Source: Solea solea
Lineage: Eukaryota > Chordata > Actinopteri > Pleuronectiformes > Soleidae
Length of the DNA stretch: 64,000 nucleotides
Direction: 5' to 3'
Assembly: GCF_958295425.1 (NCBI RefSeq)
Contig: NC_081154.1
Location: 14,548,938-14,612,937, forward strand
Shown here one piece after another: positions 9,202-21,213 of the stretch. Made by a program: the position numbers and the translations under genes. The notes under the pieces are model-generated. The model was not told the origin of the DNA and searched no databases. It was given only the letters and a program-made list of their open reading frames with translations. The stretch's first letter is position 1; every line of letters starts with the position of its first letter.

Positions 9202-11307
9202 AGAGCTGATTATATTCTGGTCACAGCCTCCATGCACTTACATGTTAAATGTCTGCTTTGGAGTTCTGCAAAAATGATTTTAAAACTGTGATTTCTCTGT
9301 CAATTTTTGTTTGTCACAAACTTAAATGTGGCAGCTGCCGAAAGCCTCCTGACGCTCACAAACCAAAAATTTTATCTCTATCATCAACCGTTCTTGAAAT
9401 ATGACAACTTCAAAACATGCTGTTTTCTCTGCTTTCTCTGCTGGTTTTGGAGAGATAGGGACAGGTGCGTGCGTGTGCGTGCGTGTTTGGTGTGTGCGTG
9501 TGTGTGCGTGCGTGTGTGTAAGGAGAAGAGGGGACTAGGGGAGGGGCTTATCAGTCTCTCTCTGTATTATTCCATACAAAACTTTGACGTGTAACTCCTC
9601 CCACAGTTTTGAGAAAACCCCCACACATGTTATATCAAAACGTGCGTCTTGACCGGGACTTGTGTGCTATGACTATTTCAAAGTGTTTCAAGTAACCATG
9701 GCGACAAAAATCGCCAAAAACTGCGATATAACTTCCACATACACATGAATGGGAAAATTTGAAAGGGTGACTCCACCAAAAAGTCCTTCCAAGGTGGATT
9801 GGATCCAAATAATGTTTCCCAATGACGACACATGCCGCAAGAACTGCAGGCACCCTCGAAATTTCGGCCACGGAATTGCCACTCTAGTTAGGTGCCTGCA
9901 GCCACAAGGCATACTAGTCAGAACTCTATAGAGTTCTCACTAGAATGCATTGTGCTGCGAGCACATATTGTAATCCTGCGCGTTTATTCCGCTGGATATT
10001 CCTCATCCTCCCGTTTTTTGCCGCGCTACTCCTCCCGCAGCTTTGAGAAAACCCCAACACAAGTTATATCAAAACGTGCGGCCTGATCGGGAATCGTGAG
10101 CTATGATTTTTCTAAGACTTTCGAGTAACCATGGCGACAAAAATCGCGAAAAACTGCGAAAAATTTCCCTATTAAAATGCATTGAAACGGCCAAAATTTG
10201 GAGAAAAACCAAGCCCGCTTTGGAGCATCACAGTGTCGTCATACTTTAACGCAGAAACATGGTTGGAACTTTAAACGGGTCACAAGACTTGGGACTTTTC
10301 TGACCTAAGTCGACATTTTGATCCATGTTACGGTTTTTAAACAATCGCAGTTTACGTTTTGTACTTTTTTTTTACGCTTTCAGATTTTATAATGATTGTG
10401 TGTGTGGTCTGGGAAGTGTGTGGGCGGATCGCTAGAGTGTGCCACTCTAGCAAATCCAGCAAAAATAATCACCAAAAATCTCTAAACAAACTCTTCTCCT
10501 GCCCACAATTTCCAACCTACACAGACCATTTTTACATCAAAATGTTGCCATGGCCGTCGTCTAACCCTGTATGTGTTTTCATGTTCATATGACTTGTAGT
10601 TTTTCTTAAAATCACCTCAAAGCGCAGAGAGTTATGGTCACAGTCTCCATCCACCTCAATGTTAAAATGTCTGCTTTGGAGTTGTGGAAAAATCAACCCG
10701 AGGGTGATTTTAAAACTGTGATTTCTCAGTCAATTCAAGCCCGTTTGTCACAAATTTAAATTTGGGAGTTGCTGAAAGCCTCCTGACGCTCACAAACCAA
10801 AAATTGTATCTCTATCATCAACCGTTCTTGAAATATGACAACTTTAAAACATGCTGTTTTCTCTGTTCTCAGAGGTTTAGGAGAGATAGGGACAGGTGCG
10901 TGTGTGTGCGTGTGCGTGCGTGTGTGTGCGTGAAAGGAGAGGGGACTTAGGGAGGGGCGTGTAAGTCTCTCTGTATTGAATTGCTATTCTTCCACACAAA
11001 ACTTTGACGTGTAACTCCTCCCACAGTTTTGAGAAAACCCCCACACATGTTATATCAAAACGTGCGTCTTGACCGGGACTTGTGTGCTATGACTATTTCA
11101 AAGTGTTTTAAGTAACCATGGCGACAAAAATCGCAAAAAACTGCAAAGAATTCCCACATACACATGAATGGGAAACTTTGAAAGGGTGACTCCACCAAAA
11201 AGTCCTTCCAAGGTGGATTGGATCCAAATAATGTTTCCCAATGACGACACATGCCGCAAGAACTGCAGGCACCCTCGAAATTTCGGCCACGGAATTGCCA
11301 CTCTAGT

Positions 11308-12620
11308 GTTAACTTGTAATCCCCCCTCGCGAAAGTTTGGCACGCTTCTCCTCCCACAGCTTTGAGAAAACCCCAACACAAGTTATATCAAAACGTGCGC
11401 CTTGACCGGGAATCGTGTGCTATGACTTTTCTAAGACTTTCGCGTAACCATGGCGACAGAAATCGCGAAAATGTAAAATAATTTCCACTCACACAATAAT
11501 GGGAAACCGAAAAAAACCAAGCCCACTTTGGAGCATCACAGTGTCGTCATACTTTAACGTAGAAACGTGGTTGGAACTTTAAACGGGTCACAAGACTTGG
11601 GACTTTTCTGACCTAAGTCAAAGTTTTGATCCATGTTACGGTTTTTAAACAATCGCAGTTTACGTTTTGTACTTTTTTTCGACGTTTTCAGATTTTATAA
11701 TGGGTGTGTATTGCGTTGTGTAGGCGGCAGCTAGAGTGTGCCACTCTAGCGAGATCCAGCAAAATAATCACCAAAAATTCCTAAACAAACTCCTCTCCTG
11801 CCCACAATTTCCAACCTACACTGATAATTTTTACATCAAAACGTTGCCATGGGTGTCGTGTAACCCTGTGTGTGTTTTCATGTTCATATGACTTGTAGTT
11901 TTTCTTAAAATCACCTCAAAGCGCAGACAACTCCAGTCACACTCTACATTCACTCGCATGTTAAAATGTCTGCTTTTGAGTTCTGGGAAAATCAAGACGA
12001 GGGTGATTTTAAAACTGTGATTTCTCTGTCAATTCTTGCCCGTTTGTCACAAATTTAAATGTGGGAGTTGCCGAAAGCCTCCTGACGCTCACAAACCAAA
12101 AATTTTATCTCTATCATCAACCGTTCTTGAAATATGACAACTTTAAAACATGCTGTTTTCTCTGCTTTCTCTGCTGGTTTTGGAGAGATAGGGACAGGTG
12201 CGTGCGTGTGCGTGCGTGTTTGGTGTGTGCGTGTGTGTGCGTGCGTGTGTGTAAGGAGAAGAGGGGACTAGGGGAGGGGCTTATCAGTCTCTCTCTGTAT
12301 TATTCCATACAAAACTTTGACGTGTAACTCCTCCCACAGTTTTGAGAAAACCCCCACACATGTTATATCAAAACGTGCGTCTTGACCGGGACTTGTGTGC
12401 TATGACTATTTCCAAGTGTTTTAAGTAACCATGGCGACAACAATCGCAAAAAACTGCGATATAACTTCCACATACACATGAATGGGAAAATTTGAAAGGG
12501 TGACTCCACCAAAAAGTCCTTCCAAGGTGGATTGGATCCAAATAATGTTTCCCAATGACGACACATGCCGCAAGAACTGCAGGCACCCTCGAAATTTCGG
12601 CCACGGAATTGCCACTCTAG
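11308..12620 (+). repeat. Hybrid monomer: class B start, class A body
   Basis: It begins GTTAACTTGTAATC and GCACGCTTCTCC as class B. Within the first internal repeat it changes to the class A form (ACACAAGTTATATC, CGTGCGCCTTGACC) and carries the class A block with CACAGTGTCGTCATACTTTA and the GCTAGAGTG hairpin. Length is 1313 bp against about 1107 for class B. The switch lies within the ~130 bp internal repeat. Confidence 0.75.
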
Positions 12621-12621
12621 T

Positions 12622-14026
12622 TAGGTGCCTGCAGCCACAAGGCATACTAGTCAGAACTCCCTAGAGTTCTCACTAGAATGCATTGTGCTGCGAGCACATC
12701 TTGTAATCCTGCGCGTTTATTCCGCTTATTATTCCCGCGCCCCGCCAAAAGTTTGGCACGCTACTCCTCCCGCAGTTTTGAGAAAACCCCAACACAAGTT
12801 ATATCAAAACGTGCGCCTTGACCGGGAATCGTGTGCTATGACTTTTCTAAGACTTTCGCGTAACCATGGCGACAGAAATCGCGAAAATGTAAAATAATTT
12901 CCACTCACACAATAATGGGAAACCGAAAAAAACCAAGCCCACTTTGGAGCATCACAGTGTCGTCATACTTTAACGTAGAAACGTGGTTGGAACTTTAAAC
13001 GGGTCACAAGACTTGGGACTTTTCTGACCTAAGTCAAAGTTTTGATACATGTTACGGTTTTTAAACAATCGCAGTTTACGTTTTGTACTTTTTTTTTACG
13101 TTTTCAGATTTTATAATGATTGTGTGAGTGGTCTGTGAAGTGTGTGGGCGGATCGCTAGAGTGGCCCACTCTAGCGAGATCCAGCAAAATAATCACCAAA
13201 AATTCCTAAACAAACTCCTCTCCTGCCCACAATTTCCAACCTACACTGATAATTTTTACATCAAAACGTTGCCATGGGTGTCGTGTAACCCTGTGTGTGT
13301 TTTCATGTTCATATGACTTGTAGTTTTTCTTAAAATCACCTCAAAGCGCAGACAACTCTGGTCACACTCTCCATTCACTCCCATGTTAAAATGTCTGCTT
13401 TTGAGTTCTGGAAAAATCAAGACGAGGGTGATTTTAAAACTGTGATTTCTCTGTCAATTCACGCCCGTTTGTCACAAATTTAAATGTGGGAGTTGCCGAA
13501 AGCCTCCTGACGCTCACAAACCAAAAATTTTATCTCTATCATCAACCGTTCTTGAAATATGACAATTTTAAAACATGCTGTTTTCTCAGCTTTCTCTGCT
13601 GGTTTAGGAGAGATAGGGACAGGTGCGTGTGTGTGCGTGTGCGTGCGTGTGTGTGCGTGAAAGGAGAGGGGACTTAGGGAGGGGCGTGTAAGTCTCTCTG
13701 TATTGAATTGCTATTCTTCCACACAAAACTTTGACGTGTAACTCCTCCCACAGTTTTGAGAAAACCCCCACACATGTCATATCAAAACGTGCGTCTTGAC
13801 CGGGACTTGTGTGCTATGACTATTTCCAAGTGTTTCAAGTAACCATGGCGACAACAATCGCAAAAAACTGCGATATAATACACATGAATGGGAAACTTTG
13901 AAAGGGTGACTCCACCAAAAAGTCCTTCCAAGGTGGATTGGATCCAAATAATGTTTCCCAATGACGACACATGCCGCAAGAACTGCAGGCACCCTCGAAA
14001 TTTCGGCCACGGAATTGCCACTCTAG
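12622..14026 (+). repeat. Representative class A monomer with 5' module (1.4 kb)
   Basis: Order of parts: the 5' module (TAGGTGCCTGCAG, an imperfect palindrome centred near CTCCCTAGAG, GCGTTTAT); a first copy of the internal direct repeat (CTCCTCCCGCAG, TTATATCAAAACGTGCGCC, GTAACCATGGCGACAG); a block with CACAGTGTCGTCATACTTTA and CGGTTTTTAAACAATCGCAG; the hairpin GCTAGAGTG-GCC-CACTCTAGC; CCTCCTGACGCTCACAAAC; a GTGCGTGTGTG tract; a second copy of the internal repeat (CTCCTCCCACAG, CATATCAAAACGTGCGTC, GTAACCATGGCGACAA); and the 3' terminus (CTGCAGGCACCC, CGAAATTTCG, CTCTAG). The unit at 32934-34338 has the same length and reads the same everywhere I compared it. Confidence 0.8.
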
Positions 14027-17000
14027 TGTTAACTTGTAATCCCCCCTCGCGAAAGTTTGGCACGCTTCTCCTCCCACAGCTTTGAGAAAACCCCCACACA
14101 TGTTATATCAAAACGTGCGGCTTGGCCGGGAATGGTGTGCTATGTCTTTTCTAAGCGTTTCGAGTTACCATGGCGACAAAAATGGCAGAAAACTGCCGAA
14201 TAACTTCCACTCACACAATAATGGGAAATGTGTGTGTGCTGCCTCAGTGACAGACTCTGCTGAGATTCAGAAATAATCAGAGAAATCTCGAAACAAACTC
14301 TTCTCCTGCCCACAATTTCCAACCTACACTGACAATTTTTACATCAAAACGTTGACATGGCCGTACTCTAACCCTGTATGTGTTTTCATGTTCATATGAC
14401 TTGTAGTTTTTCTTTAAATCACCTCAAAGCGCAGAGAGTTATGGTCAAAGCTCGCATAGGCTCCCATGTTAAAATGTCTGCTTTGGAGTTGTGGAAAAAT
14501 CAAGACGAGGGTGATTTTAAAACTGTGATTTCTCTGTCAATTCAAGCCCGTTTGTCACAAATTTAAATGTGGGAGTTGCTGAAAGCCTCCTGACGCTCAC
14601 AAACCAAAAATTGTATCTCTATCATCAACCGTTCTTGAAATATGACAACTTTAAAACATGCTGTTTTCTCTGCTTTCTCTGCTGGTTTTGGAGAGATAGG
14701 GACAGGTGCGTGCGTGTGCGTGCGTGTTTGGTGTGTGCGTGTGTGTGCGTGCGTGTGTGTAAGGAGAGGAGGGGACTAGGGGAGGGGCTTATCAGTCTCT
14801 CTGTATTCTTCCACACAAAACTTTGACGTGTAACTCCTCCCACAGTTTTGAGAAAACCCCCACACATGTTATATCAAAACGTGCGTCTTGACCGGGACTT
14901 GTGTGCTATGACTATTTCAAAGTGTTTCAAGTAACCATGGCGACAAAAATCGCAAAAAACTGCGATATAACTTCCACATACACATGAATGGGAAAATTTG
15001 AAAGGGTGACTCCACTGAAAAGTCCTTCCAAGGTGGATTGGATCCAAATAATGTTTCCCAATGACGACACATGCCGCAAGAACTGCAGGCACCCTCGAAA
15101 TTTCGGCCACGGAATTGCCACTCTAGTGTTAACTTGTAATCCCCCCTCGCGAAAGTTTGGCACGCTTCTCCTCCCACAGTTTTGAGAAAACCCCCACACA
15201 TGTTATATCAAAACGTGCGGCTTGGCCGGGAATGGTGTGCTATGATTTTTCTAAGCGTTTCGAGTTACCATGGCGACAAAAATGGCAGAAAACTGCCGAA
15301 TCACTTCCACTCACACAATAATGGGAAATGTGTGTGCTGCATCAGTGACAGACTCTGCTGAGATTCAGCAAAATAATCAGAGAAATCTCGAAAACAAACT
15401 CTTCTCCTGCCCACAATTTCCAACCTACACTGACAATTTTTACATCAAAACGTTGCCATAGCCGTCCTCTAACCCTGTATGTGTTTTCATGTTCATATGA
15501 CTTGTAGTTTTTCTTTAAATCACCTCAAAGCGCAGAGAGTTATGGTCACAGTCTCCATTCACTCCCATGTTAAAATGTCTGCTTTGGAGTTGTGGAAAAA
15601 TCAAGACGAGGGTGATTTTAAAACTGTGATTTCTCAGTCAATTCAAGCCCGTTTGTCACAAATTTTGTGATGGGAGTTGCTGAAAGCCTCCTGACGCTCA
15701 CAAACCGAAAATTGTATCTCTATCATCAACCGTTCTTGAAATATGACAACTTTAAAACATGCTGTTTTCTCTGCTTTCTCTGCTGGTTTTGGAGAGATAG
15801 GGACAGGTGCGTGCGTGTGCGTGCGTGTTTGGTGTGTGCGTGTGTGTGCGTGCGTGTGTGTAAGGAGAAGAGGGGACTAGGGGAGGGGCTTATCAGTCTC
15901 TCTCTCTATTATTCCACACAAAACTTTGACGTGTAACTCCTCCCACAGTTTTGAGAAAACCCCCACACATGTTATATCAAAACGTGCGTCTTGACCGGGA
16001 CTTGTGTGCTATGACTATTTCAAAGTGTTTCAAGTAACCGTGGCGACAACAATCGCAAAAAACTGCGATATAACTTCCACATACACATGAATGGGAAACT
16101 TTATTTTATTATTAATTATTTTATTATTAAATAAAGGGTGACTCCACCAAAAAGTCCTTCCAAGGTGGATTGGATCCAAATAATGTTTCCCAATGACGAC
16201 ACATGCCGCAAGAACTGCAGGCACCCTCGAAATTTCGGCCACGGAATTGCCACTCTAGTGTTAACTTGTAATCCCCCCTCGCGAAAGTTTGGCACGCTTC
16301 TCCTCCCACAGCTTTGAGAAAACCCCCACACATGTTATATCAAAACGTGCGGCTTGGCCGGGAATGGTGTGCTATGACTTTTCTAAGCGTTTCGAGTTAC
16401 CATGGCGACAAAAATCGCAGAAAACTGCCGAATCACTTCCACTCACACAACAATGGGAAATGTGTGTGCTGCATCAGTGACAGACTCTGCTGAGATTCAG
16501 AAATAATCAGAGAAATCTCGAAAACAAACTCTTCTCCTGCCCACAATTTTCAACCTACACTGACAATTTTTACATCAAAATGTTGCCATGGGTGTCGTGT
16601 AACCCTGTGTGTGTTTTCATGTTCATATGACTTGTAGTTTTTCTTAAAATCACCTCAAAGCGCAGAGAGTTATGGTCACACTCTGCATCCACCTCAATGT
16701 TAAAATGTCTGCTTTGGAGTTGTGGAAAAATCAAGACGAGGGTGATTTTAAAACTGTGATTTCTCTGTCAATTCAAGCCCGTTTGTCACAAATTTTGAGA
16801 TGGGAGTTGCTGAAAGCCTCCTGACGCTCACAAACCAAAAATGATATCTCTATCATCAACCGTTCTTGAAATATGACAACTTTAAAACATGCTGTTTTCT
16901 CTGCTTTCTCTGCTGGTTTTGGAGAGATAGGGACAGGTGCGTGCGTGTGCGTGCGTGTTTGGTGTGTGCGTGTGTGTGCGTGCGTGTGTGTAAGGAGAAG

Positions 17001-17352
17001 AGGGGACTAGGGGAGGGGCTTATCAGTCTCTCTCTGTATTATTCCACACAAAACTTTAACGTGTAACTCCTCCCACAGTTTTGAGAAAACCCCCACACAT
17101 GTTATATCAAAACGTGCGTCTTGACCGGGACTTGTGTGCCATGACTATTTCCAAGTGTTTCAAGTAACCATGGCGACAACAATCGCAAAAAACTGCGATA
17201 TAATACACATGAATGGGAAACTTTGAAAGGGTGACTCCACCAAAAAGTCCTTCCAAGGTGGATTGGATCCAAATAATGTTTCCCAATGACGACACATGCC
17301 GCAAGAACTGCAGGCACCCTCGAAATTTCGGCCACGGAATTGCCACTCTAGT

Positions 17353-20106
17353 TAGGTGCCTGCAGCCACAAGGCATACTAGTCAGAACTCCCTAGAGTTC
17401 TCACTAGAATGCATTGTGCTGCGAGCACATCTTGTAATCCTACGCGTTTATTCTGCTTGATATTACGCTTCCTCCCGTTTTTTGCCGCGCTACTCCTCCC
17501 GCAGCTTTGAGAAAACCCCAACACAAGTTATATCAAAACGTGCGCCTTGACCGGGAATCGTGAGCTATGACTTTTCTAAGACTTTCGCGTAACCATGGCG
17601 ACAGAAATCGCGAAAATGTAAAATAATTTTCACTCATTTCCACTCACACAATAATGGGAAACCGAAAACAACCAAGCCCACTTTGGAGCATCACAGTGTC
17701 GTCATACTTTAACGTAGAAACGTGGTTGGAACTTTAAACGGGTCACAAGACTTGGGACTTTCCTGACCTAAGTCAAAGTTTTGATACATGTTACGGTTTT
17801 TAAACAATCGCAGTTTACGTTTTGTACTTTTTTTCGACGTTTTCAGATTTTATAATGGGTGTGTATTGCGTTGTGTAGGCGGCAGCTAGAGTGTGCCACT
17901 CTAGCGAGATCCAGCAAAATAATCACCAAAAATTTCTAAACAAACTCTTCTCCTGCCCACAATTTTCTACCTACACTGATAATTTTTACATCAAAATGTT
18001 GCCATGGGTGTCGTGTAACCCTGTGTGTGTTTTCATGTTCATATGACTTGTAGTTTTTCTTAAAATCACCTCAAAGCGCAGACAACTCTGGTCACACTCT
18101 CCATTCACTCCCATGTTAAAATGTCTGCTTTGGAGTTGTGGAAAAATCAACCCGAGGGTGATTTTAAAACTGTGATTTCTCTGTCAATTCACGTCCGTTT
18201 GTCACAAATTTAAATGTGGGAGTTGCTGAAAGCCTCCTGACGCTCACAAACCAAAAATTGTATCTCTATCATCAACCGTTCTTGAAATATGACAACTTTA
18301 AAACATGCTGTTTTCTCTGCTTTCTCTGCTGGTTTAGGAGAGATAGGGACAGGTGCGTGTGTGTGCGTGTGCGTGCGTGTGTGTGCGTGAAAGGAGAGGG
18401 GACTTAGGGAGGGGCGTGTAAGTCTCTCTGTATTGAATTGCTATTCTTCCACACAAAACTTTGACGTGTAACTCCTCCCACAGTTTTGAGAAAACCCCCA
18501 CACATGTTATATCAAAACGTGCGTCTTGACCGGGACTTGTGTGCTATGACTATTTCCAAGTGTTTCAAGTAACCGTGGCGACAAAAATCGCAAAAAACTG
18601 CGATATAACTTCCACATACACATGAATGGGAAACTTTATTTTATTATTAAATAAAGGGTGACTCCACCAAAAAGTCCTTCCAAGGTGGATTGGATCCAAA
18701 TAATGTTTCCCAATGACGACACATGCCGCAAGAACTGCAGGCACCCTCGAAATTTCGGCCACGGAATTGCCACTCTAGTTCTGCTTGATATTACGCTTCC
18801 TCCCGTTTTTTGCCGCGCTACTCCTCCCGCAGCTTTGAGAAAACCCCAACACAAGTTATATCAAAACGTGCGCCTTGACCGGGAATCGTGAGCTATGACT
18901 TTTCTAAGACTTTCGCGTAACCATGGCGACAGAAATCGCGAAAATGTAAAATAATTTTCACTCATTTCCACTCACACAATAATGGGAAACCGAAAACAAC
19001 CAAGCCCACTTTGGAGCATCACAGTGTCGTCATACTTTAACGTAGAAACGTGGTTGGAACTTTAAACGGGTCACAAGACTTGGGACTTTCCTGACCTAAG
19101 TCAAAGTTTTGATACATGTTACGGTTTTTAAACAATCGCAGTTTACGTTTTGTACTTTTTTTCGACGTTTTCAGATTTTATAATGGGTGTGTATTGCGTT
19201 GTGTAGGCGGCAGCTAGAGTGTGCCACTCTAGCGAGATCCAGCAAAATAATCACCAAAAATTTCTAAACAAACTCTTCTCCTGCCCACAATTTTCTACCT
19301 ACACTGATAATTTTTACATCAAAATGTTGCCATGGGTGTCGTGTAACCCTGTGTGTGTTTTCATGTTCATATGACTTGTAGTTTTTCTTAAAATCACCTC
19401 AAAGCGCAGACAACTCTGGTCACACTCTCCATTCACTCCCATGTTAAAATGTCTGCTTTGGAGTTGTGGAAAAATCAACCCGAGGGTGATTTTAAAACTG
19501 TGATTTCTCTGTCAATTCACGTCCGTTTGTCACAAATTTAAATGTGGGAGTTGCTGAAAGCCTCCTGACGCTCACAAACCAAAAATTGTATCTCTATCAT
19601 CAACCGTTCTTGAAATATGACAACTTTAAAACATGCTGTTTTCTCTGCTTTCTCTGCTGGTTTAGGAGAGATAGGGACAGGTGCGTGTGTGTGCGTGTGC
19701 GTGCGTGTGTGTGCGTGAAAGGAGAGGGGACTTAGGGAGGGGCGTGTAAGTCTCTCTGTATTGAATTGCTATTCTTCCACACAAAACTTTGACGTGTAAC
19801 TCCTCCCACAGTTTTGAGAAAACCCCCACACATGTTATATCAAAACGTGCGTCTTGACCGGGACTTGTGTGCTATGACTATTTCCAAGTGTTTCAAGTAA
19901 CCGTGGCGACAAAAATCGCAAAAAACTGCGATATAACTTCCACATACACATGAATGGGAAACTTTATTTTATTATTAAATAAAGGGTGACTCCACCAAAA
20001 AGTCCTTCCAAGGTGGATTGGATCCAAATAATGTTTCCCAATGACGACACATGCCGCAAGAACTGCAGGCACCCTCGAAATTTCGGCCACGGAATTGCCA
20101 CTCTAG
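17353..20106 (+). repeat. Two adjacent monomers with practically identical 1327 bp bodies
   Basis: The bodies 17452-18778 and 18780-20106 have the same length and share private variants, for example GCTTGATATTACGCTTCC, TTTTCACTCATTTCCACTC, CAATTTTCTACCTACAC and CAAGTAACCGTGGCG. They differ mainly in that only the first has the 99 bp 5' module in front. This is a recent local duplication. Confidence 0.75.
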
Positions 20107-20107
20107 T

Positions 20108-21213
20108 GTTAACTTGTAATCCCCCCTCGCGAAAGTTTGGCACGCTTCTCCTCCCACAGTTTTGAGAAAACCCCCACACATGTTATATCAAAACGTGCGG
20201 CTTGGCCGGGAATGGTGTGCTATGATTTTTCTAAGCGTTTCGAGTTACCATGGCGACAAAAATGGCAGAAAACTGCCGAATCACTTCCACTCACACAATA
20301 ATGGGAAATGTGTGTGTGCTGCCTCAGTGACAGACTCTGCTGAGATTCAGAAATAATCAGAGAAATCTCGAAACAAACTCTTCTCCTGGCCACAATTTCC
20401 AACCTACACTGACAATTTTTACATCAAAACGTTGCCATGGGTGTCGTGTAACCCTGTGTGTGTTTTCATGTTCATATGACTTGTAGTTTTTCTTAAAATC
20501 ACCTCAAAGCGCAGACAACTCTGGTCACACTCTCCATTCACTCCCATGTTAAATGTCTGCTTTTGAGTTGTGGAAAAATCAAGACGAGGGTGATTTTAAA
20601 ACTGTGATTTCTCTGTCAATTCAAGCCCGTTTGTCACAAATTTTGAGATGGGAGCAGCTGAAAGCCTCCTGACGCTCACAAACCAAAAATTGTATCTCTA
20701 TCATCAACCGTTCTTGAAATATGACAACTTTAAAACATGCTGTTTTCTCTGCTTTCTCTGCTGGTTTTGGAGAGATAGGGACAGGTGCGTGCGTGTGCGT
20801 GTGTGTTTGGTGTGTGCGTGTGTGTGCGTGCGCGTCTGTAAGGAGAAGAGGGGACTAGGGGAGGGGCTTATCAGTCTCTCTCTGTATTATTCCATACAAA
20901 ACTTTGACGTGTAACTCCTCCCACAGTTTTGAGAAAACCCCCACACATGTTATATCAAAACGTGCGTCTTGACCGGGACTTGTGTGCTATGACTATTTCA
21001 AAGTGTTTCAAGTAACCATGGCGACAACAATCGCAAAAAACTGCGATATAATACACATGAATGGGAAACTTTATTTTATTATTAAATAAAGGGTGACTCC
21101 ACCAAAAAGTCCTTCCAAGGTGGATTGGATCCAAATAATGTTTCCCAATGACGACACATGCCGCAAGAACTGCAGGCACCCTCGAAATTTCGGCCACGGA
21201 ATTGCCACTCTAG
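20108..21213 (+). repeat. Representative class B monomer (1.1 kb, no 5' module, no central hairpin)
   Basis: It begins GTTAACTTGTAATCCCCCC and CGCGAAAGTTTGGCACGC instead of the module. After the first internal repeat it has GTGTGTGCTGCCTCAGTGAC, GACTCTGCTGAGATTCAG and AATAATCAGAGAAATC where class A has its ~300 bp block with the GCTAGAGTG hairpin. From CAAACTCTTCTCCTG onward it matches class A. Lengths of class B units are 1093-1132 bp. Other class B units follow the T at 14027, 15127, 16259, 21214, 25129, 28966, 37166, 39699, 40808, 46252 and 50194. Confidence 0.8.

Larger units (their letters stand above)
8507..9218. repeat. Microsatellite-rich insert in an array monomer
   Basis: The monomer breaks off after TTTCTTAAAATCACCT and resumes near GGTCACAGCCTCCATGC. 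In between are a TATATG/TGTGTG tract at 8518-8652, two related TGTTCATTAATGTGAA copies (about 8650 and 8761), unique AT-rich sequence, and (ATT)n at 9173-9201. No gene is visible. The replaced monomer sequence (about 20 bp) is missing, so this is insertion with small deletion, or microsatellite-driven expansion. Confidence 0.65.
7141..9887 (+). repeat. Fused 2.75 kb monomer, A/B recombinant lacking one 3' terminus
   Basis: It starts as a class A unit without module (TCCGCTTATTATTC). It reaches the second internal repeat at about 8148 (TCTTCCCACAGTTTTGAG) and there continues as the first internal repeat of a class B unit (CGTGCGCCTTGGCCAGGAAT, then GTGTGCGCTGCTTCAGTGAC at about 8310). The expected CTGCAGGCAC...CTAG end between them is absent. 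The exchange point lies within about 8148-8280. The second half carries a ~710 bp microsatellite-rich insert at about 8507-9218. Confidence 0.75.
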
